DNA from: Misgurnus anguillicaudatus
Taxonomy: Eukaryota > Chordata > Actinopteri > Cypriniformes > Cobitidae
NCBI RefSeq assembly: GCF_027580225.2
Contig: NC_073360.2
Location: 11,772,501-11,836,500, forward strand
Direction: 5' to 3'
Length of the DNA stretch: 64,000 bases
Within the stretch, counting starts at the first letter, position 1, and the number at the start of each line of letters is the position of its first letter. Shown piece by piece: positions 34,001 through 43,000 of the stretch. Below the pieces are notes generated by a model, which saw only the letters and a list, made by a program, of their open reading frames with translations, had not been told where the DNA came from and searched no databases. The translations under genes and the position numbers were made by a program.

Positions 34001-37000
34001 TAGTACCTTAACTTTGACTGTTTTCATATCTTGATTGATGATAACTTGATGACACTTTCTCATATGTCTCGTAGTAAATTCTTCTTCGCTAAATCAGTGG
34101 CGCGCAACTAAGTAATCAGTGTAGCTCGCGGCCCCCTCTGCAGGTGAAAATAATCATTACTCCGGTCTGGTACTACAAAGACTACATGCCGATCAGGGGT
34201 TTTAGTGTATTTGCTAGTTGTTTTGGACGTGCTGTAAAACGGGGACATTTCCGAGGGCAGCTCCAGTCGGGGACAGAACACCAAAAAAACGGGACTGTCC
34301 CGTTATATATACACAATACAATGCTGATATAAGCATTATTTAAACCTATTGTTTTGTATCAGGATGCTGGTCACTCAGCCATCAAAACAAAGAAAATACA
34401 TTATTTTACAAATTTCCACAGGACAAAAAACCCCAGAAGTCATGGATTGTAATACTAATTTTGAGATAAGAGTAGTGCAATGTGTACATCAAATTGGTTT
34501 TGTTATGAGCCTGTTGGCTAATCACTAATTCTTATGTTTTAAGCATTGTAAATAACACTAATATAGTCCTATAACTAAGCACATAACTCCAATTCATACA
34601 GATTACAATAAATGCAAGGCATGAATACGTTAAAAACTTTTAATTATAGCTTGTCATCAAGTCAATCATGCGTTATTAAGTCAAAGTTTATGTCTTGAAA
34701 AAATATAACAGAGAAAATACATGTGGGACAAACTCTAATGTCCTATACACACTGGAGATGTATAATTGGTTGTTGTCATAAAATATTGTATTGTTGCACT
34801 ATATTGGTGTTTTAAAGAAAAGTAAACATGCTTATAACATTAGCGATTAGCCTACAGGCTAATATCCAAAATAGATGTTATGTACACAATGCGCCCTTCT
34901 CATCTCAAATTAGGTCATCCGTCCCTTCTAATTTTAACAATCCATGTTTTTTTAGGTTCTTTGTCCTGTGTAAAACATGTGCATTGTACAAAAACGGTGT
35001 GTTTTCTGTGTTTTGATGGCTGAATGACCAGCATCCTGATACAAAACAACGGGCCCAAGCGCACAATCTGGACGTCCATCCATCAGCCTCGGTTTGGGAT
35101 CAACATAGCAGCGGCCTTTATAAGGCAAATAGACACATTGATAATGATATACACATTGTTCTGAGTTATTGACTCATTTATCAAAATAATGTGAAATCTA
35201 ATTAGAAAATTAGTTAATTCTGTAAAAAAAACATGTCTTTTTGTCCTTTATTAAGAAAGAGGGGAAGCAAATGTTTCGTCTATTGTTTTCAAAACATTTG
35301 AAACAAGGAAATAAACTATTTATAACATTTTTGCACTTTATTAACTCTAATTTATACACAGCTATTTTTTCAACACTACTGTATAAAGAGCTCAGATGCA
35401 AAAACCTCCAAGTGTGTCTTGTAAAATAGCATTTTATTCTTAATCGATTCTACCGACAAACTGGTGACCTGAGGCCAGGATTAAATGGATTTGACATGAG
35501 AGTATTTCATGAACGTATAATATGTATCATTTTTGACGGAGGTGACGTTTAGTGGCTTTTGCATCTAAATTTGGGTGCATGCATTGCCCTTAACCACAAA
35601 ATCACTCATACTCATAAGGGTCAAATAAAAAAGTGATTTATACTAGGCAACGAATCCAGATTTTTTTGGTTCAGCCGAATACCGAATCCACTGTTTAAAA
35701 TTCGTCCGAAACCGAATACCGAATCCAACTTGCATCCTTATTCCATTAACACAGTAAAACACATTAATAAAGTAAACAACGTCCACAGCAGTGTATTTTT
35801 CATTTTATTTGATTTTAACTGTAAAAAAAGGTTAGGCAACATTATGCCAGGATGACAAGTGGGAAAAACTATTTTGACAATTACCGTAAACCTATGCATA
35901 ATGAAAGCGATGCAGTGCGACGCGCCTGTTTTTCCAGTCCGCGAAATGTGAACTGCCCCTAAGGCTCAACGAGAAAAAACGCTTATCTCCACGTTAGCAC
36001 CCGATGCGTGTAATCAACGGCCGCGTGATGTCGACCAGCGTAGCGCAAGCCTAGGGTTCGGTGGAAAAAAATCTAAGATTCAGCCTAACCCAGTCAAAAT
36101 GCCCAGTATTCGGCCGAATCCTGGATTCAGTGTATCCCTAATTTATACCTCATCTGAAAGTTGAATAAATAAAATTTCCATTGATGTATGGTTTGTTTGG
36201 AGAGGGCAATATAGGGTTGAGATACAACTATATTGAAAATCTTGAATCTGGGGGTCCAAAAAAATGTAAATATTGAGAACATCGCCTGTTAAAGCTGTCC
36301 AAATGAAGACCTTAGCAACTGCATCCACTCACAAAAATTACATTTTGATATATTATACGAAATGTACAAAATATTTTTGGTTTGCTCATAAAAAACATCT
36401 CTCTAGTTATGTCTTTATTTTGATATTTTTGATAGAAAGAAGAGAAGCCTGGATTGGTCACTAGTCTAAATGTCCTTAAGGGTGATTTCAGGAAATGACT
36501 GTCATTATGGAAAGTGGCTCTGATGCTCAAGACGTCTATTTTGAAGATTCAGCTCAGTTTGGATCCACTGTGAGATTAGGGTGTGAGCTTTAAGGGGACA
36601 ATCCACTTTTTTGAAGGTGTGCTCATTTTTCGGCTCACGTAGAGTTAAACAATTGATTTTTGCCGTTTTGGAGTCCATTCAGCTGGTCTCCGGGTCTGGC
36701 ATTACCACTTTTAGCATAGCTTAGCATAATACATTGAATCTGATTAGACCTTTAGCATCACGCTAAAAAATAACCAAAGAGTTTCAATATTTTCCTGTTT
36801 AAAACTTGACTCTTCTGTAGTTACATCGTGTACTAAGACCGATAGAAAATTAAAAGTTGTGATTTTTCTGGGCATATATGGTTAGGGACTGGGCTCTCAT
36901 TCTGGCGTAATAATCAAGGACTGTAACATGGCAGCAGCAGGCGTAGTGATATTTCGCACTGCCCAAAAATAGTCCCCTGCTATTAAAAGTTACTAAGGGG

Positions 37001-40000
37001 ACTATTTTCGGCTGCTGCGTAATATCATTGCGCCTCCTGCAGCCATGTTACATCAGCAAAGTCCTTGATTATTACGCCAGTTTGAGAGTATAGTTCACAG
37101 CCATATCTGTCTAGAAAATCACAACTTTTAATTTTCTGTCGGTCTTAGTACACGATGTAAATACAGAAGAGTCAAGTTTTAAATAGGAAAATTATTAAAA
37201 CTCTTTGGTTATTTTTGAGCGTGATGCTAATGGTCTAATCTGATTCAATTAATTATGTTAAGCTATGCTAAAAGTGCTAGCGCCAGACCCAGAGATCAGA
37301 TGAATGGATTCCAAAATGGTAAAACTCAAATGTTTAACTCTAGGGGAGCTAAAAAATGAGCACACCCCCAAAAAAAATTGGAGTGTCCCCTTAATAACAC
37401 ATTTTTAAAGGTTCGAACCACAGATTTCTCACAATACAGTAAATATGAAGGTGGCCGTTTATGACTTGATGTCACTCTCATACCTAAATCAAGTACTGTA
37501 GATCGGAGACCAGCAGGTTGTAGCATGAAGGTATTTGAAACGGATTTACCTTAAATCTGAGCAGGGCCTGGTGCTTTTTTCAGTGTTGTTTCTTTGGTCA
37601 TGCCCAAAGAAGATCTTTCCAAGAGATCCAAACAGTCACCAAATCAGCTATAAACATTTATTATTTTTGCTTTAACTTTTTACATTAGACATTTAGCTAA
37701 GCATCTTTACATGTGTTGTATATACATGCTAAACAGGTACTGTAGCTGCTTATTTCACTACTTACAAAACATAAATATAGACATAAAAAGACGAGCACAG
37801 CAGCAATGTACAAAACATATCATAGGTTTGTTTACATTATCATTTAAACAATATTGGTATGGACAACAGTGTAACAAAATTTTGCACTATTGATTGATTC
37901 GATTTAAGCTTTTGTTTATGTTGTGTTTGTGTAGGCTTGTATTTTTTTATTTTGGTGTGTGAACTTGAAGCCATTGCTCTGCACGAGACTATGTGTATGT
38001 GTATGTTCGAGGTGACCCATGCAGGAAATGGGGGAAGGGAGGAGGGATTATTTACATTGGCAGCCCTTCAAGGGGAAATGAGCGGACTTCAAAGCATCAG
38101 CGTACGGAGGAATATTGTAAAACGACTGCACACAGTTTAGCAACACACTAATAGTTCACCGAGCTGCAGTGCAGAGATGACAAAATGTTTTAATGTGTGG
38201 AATGATGTTGTCTTTTTAAAATGAGACACTTGGATGAATTAAAGCTACTTTAAATAATGCATCTCGATCAGTTTAGAGAGTAAATACCATAATTAAAAAA
38301 ACATATTTTGTTTAGTATGTTGGACCAATTAAATCACAGGTAGTCAATATGTTTGAGTCATTTGTGTAGTAGTATACTCATAAATGTTGACAATTTGACC
38401 TTAGTATGTGGGTAATTACATAACACATTTGGTGCCAAAAGTCTTTTTTTAAAACATTTATCCAAACTGACTTACAAAAATGAGGAAAACAATAAAGTGA
38501 TTTATCTTAAAGAGGCAATACTACATGAAAAGTGCTAGACAAAGTTTAAACAATTGTTTGAGACCCTACAGGCGGAGACGACACAGAACATACTTTGTTG
38601 TATCAGTGAACATCATTTAAAGAAAATATGAAGAGTTTGGTTCCAAAACGCAATAAATCCTTTTTGACCAATTTCGGTAAAAACGTATCGAGAAAGTGAC
38701 GAGATAAAAACCACTATAATCTGTTACAAACTTTCACATGTCATATTTAGGTTATAATAACATTAAAAATTCAAATCAATTATTTGATTTTCAAAGATTT
38801 ATTACAAAAACTGATAATTTTTTCCGCAAAATGCAATAAATGCAAGTTTTTTTTATCAAAATGCTCTAAATCTATTGAATCAATATATAAATGTGCATTC
38901 ATCTTTGCCATGTTATATTCATTTAGTTGACTAGTGGTATACACGGATTAAAAAAATTAAAATTAATGGCATTAATAAAAAAAAAACACTTCGTTTGTCA
39001 TATTATGAACACTGTCATTGCTGCTGTCATCCTTGGGACGTCGTCGCTGAACTTTTTTGACAGCGATCAGTTGTAAAATGTTTTGGTGCTCGATTTTCGT
39101 TGGCTTCGAGTAAAATAATGGAAAGTTTTTCATAAGATTCCCTGGGGTCAATGTGTTAGCATGACAAAAGCTTGATGAGAATAAGCAACAGCCGACATTT
39201 TTCCTTTGCCCGAGTGCCTCTCGCGTAAATTATTCGATTTTGATGGCTTATGTTTCTTTCCCACCACAGAAAACCACCACAGGTTTTAATGCCATCAAAG
39301 TATTATTTTGTTTTTGTTTGTTTGTTGATCACAAAGGAAAAAGTAAATGAGGAAAACTACGACCCCTTGTGTATTAATAATGAGCGCCTCCATTATTGTT
39401 TACAGTGCGTGGAATGGTGCGCTGTGATTGGTTAAGCGGATTTATTGCATTCTGCAGAGGAGGACTGGCATTTGTCGCGGTTTGGGAAAAAGAGAAAAAA
39501 GATGACAGAAAAACACGGCGGATATCGGATTTTGTGTAAAATGAATAATTTACTTTTTAATACTGACCAGATACAATACTCATTTTGGCTGTAACTATTT
39601 TTAAAAAAATGCCATTTATTGTGTTTTGGAACCAAACTCTTCATATATACAGTCTTGTTCAAAATAATAGCAGTACAATGTGACTAACCAGAATAATCAA
39701 GGTTTTTAGTATATTTTTTATTGCTACGTGGCAAACAAGTTACCAGTAGGTTCAGTAGATTCTCAGAAAACAAATAAGACCCAGCATTCATGATATGCAC
39801 GCTCTTAAGGCTGTGCAATTGGGCAAGTGGTTGAATTAGTTGAGGGGGGTGTGTTCAAAAGGATAGCAGTGTGGCATTCAATCACTGAGGTCATCAATTT
39901 TGTGAAGAAACAGGTGTGAATCAGGTGGCCCCTATTTAAGGATGAAGCCAACACTTGTTGAACATGCATTTGAAAGCTGAGGAAAATGGGTCGTTCAAGA

Positions 40001-43000
40001 CTTTGTTAGAAGAACAGCGTACTTTGTAGAGATGCGCGGATGGGCTATTATTTCATCCGCAACCGCATCACAAAACTCATCATCCGTCTGCCATCCATCC
40101 GCACCAACGTTTCTGACCAGTTTTCAAAACCGCACCCGCCCGCCATCCGCTGACTGGGCGATGCAAGGCGCTGCTGATGACAGCCGCTGCTGATGACAGC
40201 CGCGAGACTAGAAAGCCCTAGAATATAAGCAGTGTGTGAACTCAGGCTATGTTTACATTAATGCGTTTATCCTTTAAAAAGCGTTACTTTTGCTACGTTT
40301 ACGCCTTTCATCTACACTACATCACCGTTTTCGACCCTCATAAATGGATTCGTTCGTCAACGCTGGAGACCCTGTTTTAGTTTGAGAACTCAGACGTTGC
40401 GCTGAGTGTAAATGTAGATGGAGTCTTATGTAAACGAACAGCTGATGTTAACGTGACAGCGCATCATTTTCAAAGTAAAAATAATTTTATTCAGGTAAAT
40501 GGAGGTATAAATAGTAAACATCTACCAACCAGCTATTATACACGCTATATCGGATTGTTTTAACATGGATCATCATAGATAATGTCTATTTTATATTTAT
40601 GTTTGAGTATTGTTGGGTTTGAATATTGTTGTAATGTGTTTATGTTTTGTTTAAATTTAGTTAGCTTATTACGAAAGATAGACTGTAATTTTAAACGCCA
40701 TAGGGCGTTGTAAAGGCCAATATGACGGGAGAATTGTAATGGGTCAGACATTATTTTCGAGTTTAATTTAAGTTTTGTTTTCTACTTTAAAAATGAATTT
40801 CGTTTCAGATAATTTGTCTCTTAATTTTAATCGATGTTTTGTTGATAAGTTTTGTAAATATAAATTAATAAAACAATAAACTCAACGTCATTAATATTTA
40901 ATGCTTGTTTAGCCGCTTGTTGCTAGCGGAGGGCGTGCACGGACCTCGCACACATTTAAAAATTAATGCAATAAGCATTTCTGTAGGCTAAAGCTATACT
41001 TCACCTCTTACTATGTTTGATTGAAGTTTGCATTTGCTGAAATTTATTTTTGCTTCAAGTTCGTTTAGTAGGCCTACTGTTCACTTGAATGCTTTCTTTT
41101 TAAATCATAAAGACCAGTCTCCGATCGGCGCACATGACATGAGACAAAAATAAATAAATAAATGGCCTAAATTAAACGCACAAATTACATAGTCTGCACT
41201 GGTGTCATCCTGATTTACCACTTTGTAAAACTTATTCCAGGCAACCCTTTTCTGACCTTTTATTTCCTTTGTTTTTAAATCTCTTTTTTTTTTAGTTTGC
41301 CACGTACCTCCTTCGCCGGCGTTGATAAGAGCTGTGTCAAAATGCGTCCTCATTTCTCCGCGCTGTTAATGATAGAACGAATGGATCCTTAACAGCCGAG
41401 GCTATCCCAAACAATTAAAACCTTTATTATATAAAAGTGTATTTAGAAAACTTTTTCTTGTCACTGTTTTAGTATTATAAGTTATGTTTTGTGTTAATAT
41501 TATTCGGTTTATGTTGCGTATATTTCTAAGGTTGATTATTTGATATACTGTTGAATAGTTTAATCTACATCAATGTGTCATATTTTCTAAAATAAATTCA
41601 TATTTTTCTGATTACATATTTATTTTAATAAGTCAGAAATGTCTCCGCTGTTTATTGCTGACAGGCGCGATGGGCGCTACTGCGGGTGCGTGCAACAGGT
41701 GACCCAAATTATGGGCCTCAGAAGGCTAGACCGTCTCATTTCAGTTCTCTTCACGAACTTCTGAGCCTGCCACCTTGATAGACATAGTGCTCACCTTTAA
41801 GGTCGCATGCTTTGAAGGACAAAGCTAATAACAAGCTGTCGATCCGCCACCCGCCCGAATTTAATTAAAATATTATTTTTCGCCACATCATCCGTCCGAT
41901 CCGCGGTTTATCCGCGGAGTCCGCGGCTGTAACCGCCAACCGCGCATCTCTACTACTTTGATTAAAAAGTTGATTGGAGAGGGGAAAACCTGTAAAGAGG
42001 TGCAAAAAATGATAGGCAGTTCAGCTAAAATGATCTCCAATGCCTTAAAATGGAGAGCAAAACCAGAGAGACGTGACCATCAAGACAACCATCAAAATGG
42101 ATAGAAGAATAACCAGAATGGCAAAGGCTCAGCCAATGATCACCTCCAGGATGATCAAAGACAGTCTGGAGTTACCTGTAAGTACTGTGACAGTTAGAAG
42201 ACGTCTGTGTGAAGCTAATCTATTTCAAGAATCCCCCGCAAAGTGCCTCTGTTAAAAAAAAGGCATGTGCAGAAGAGGTTACAATTTGCCAAAGAACACA
42301 TCAACTGGCCTAAAGAGAAATGGAGGAACATTTTGTGGACTGATGAGAGTAAAATTGTTCTTTTTGGGTCCAAGGGCCACAGGCAGTTTGTGAGACGACC
42401 CCAAAACTCTGAATTCAAGCCACAGTACACAGTGAAGACAGTGAAGCATGGAGCATGAAATGGGCATGTTTCTCCTACTATGGTGTTGGGCCTATTTATC
42501 GCATACCAGGGATCATGGATCAGTTTGCATATGTTAAAATACTTGAAGAGGTCATGTTGCCCTATGCTGAAGAGGACATGCCCTTGAAATGGTTGTTTCA
42601 ACAAGACCCAAAACACACTAGTAAATAGGCAAAGTCTTGGTTCCAAACCAACAAAATTAATGTTATGGAGTGGCCAGCCCAATCTCCAGACCTTAATCCA
42701 ATTGAGAACTTGTGGGGTGATATCAAAAATGCTGTTTCTGAAGCAAAACCAAGAAATGTGAATGAATTGTGGAATGTTGTTAAAGAATCATAGAGTGGAA
42801 TAACAGCTGAGAGGTGCCACAAGTTGGTTGACTCCATGCCACACAGATGTCAAGCAGTTTAAAAAAACTGTGGTCATACAACTAAATATTAGTTTAGTGA
42901 TTCACAGGATTGCTAAATCCCAGAAAAAAAAATGTTTGTACAAAATAGTTTTGAGTTTGTACAGTCAAAGGTAGACACTGCTGTTTTTTTGAACACGCCC

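Larger units (their letters stand above)
31986..34300. mobile_element. Composite repeat starting CTAAGGTGACCAGA, with several insertions
   Basis: CTAAGGTGACCAGATTTTTT and CCGGGGACATTTCC at the left, GGGGACATTTCCGAGGG and AACGGGACTGTCCCGTTATA at the right, suggest one old element opened by later insertions, including the LINE tail (about 32430-33195) and a TTAA element. The inner order is partly guesswork. Confidence 0.35.
39987..42889 (+). pseudogene. Tc1 transposase pseudogene, interrupted and frameshifted
   Basis: Aligned with the intact copy, it shows a 1-bp loss near 40001, the hAT insertion at 40027, loss of the GRKRK-coding bases near 42073, a 1-bp loss near 42226, a deletion around 42450 that removes GGASIM, loss of six bases at the second catalytic Asp region (near 42606), TAG near 42626 and TAG near 42790. 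It cannot encode transposase. Confidence 0.9.
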
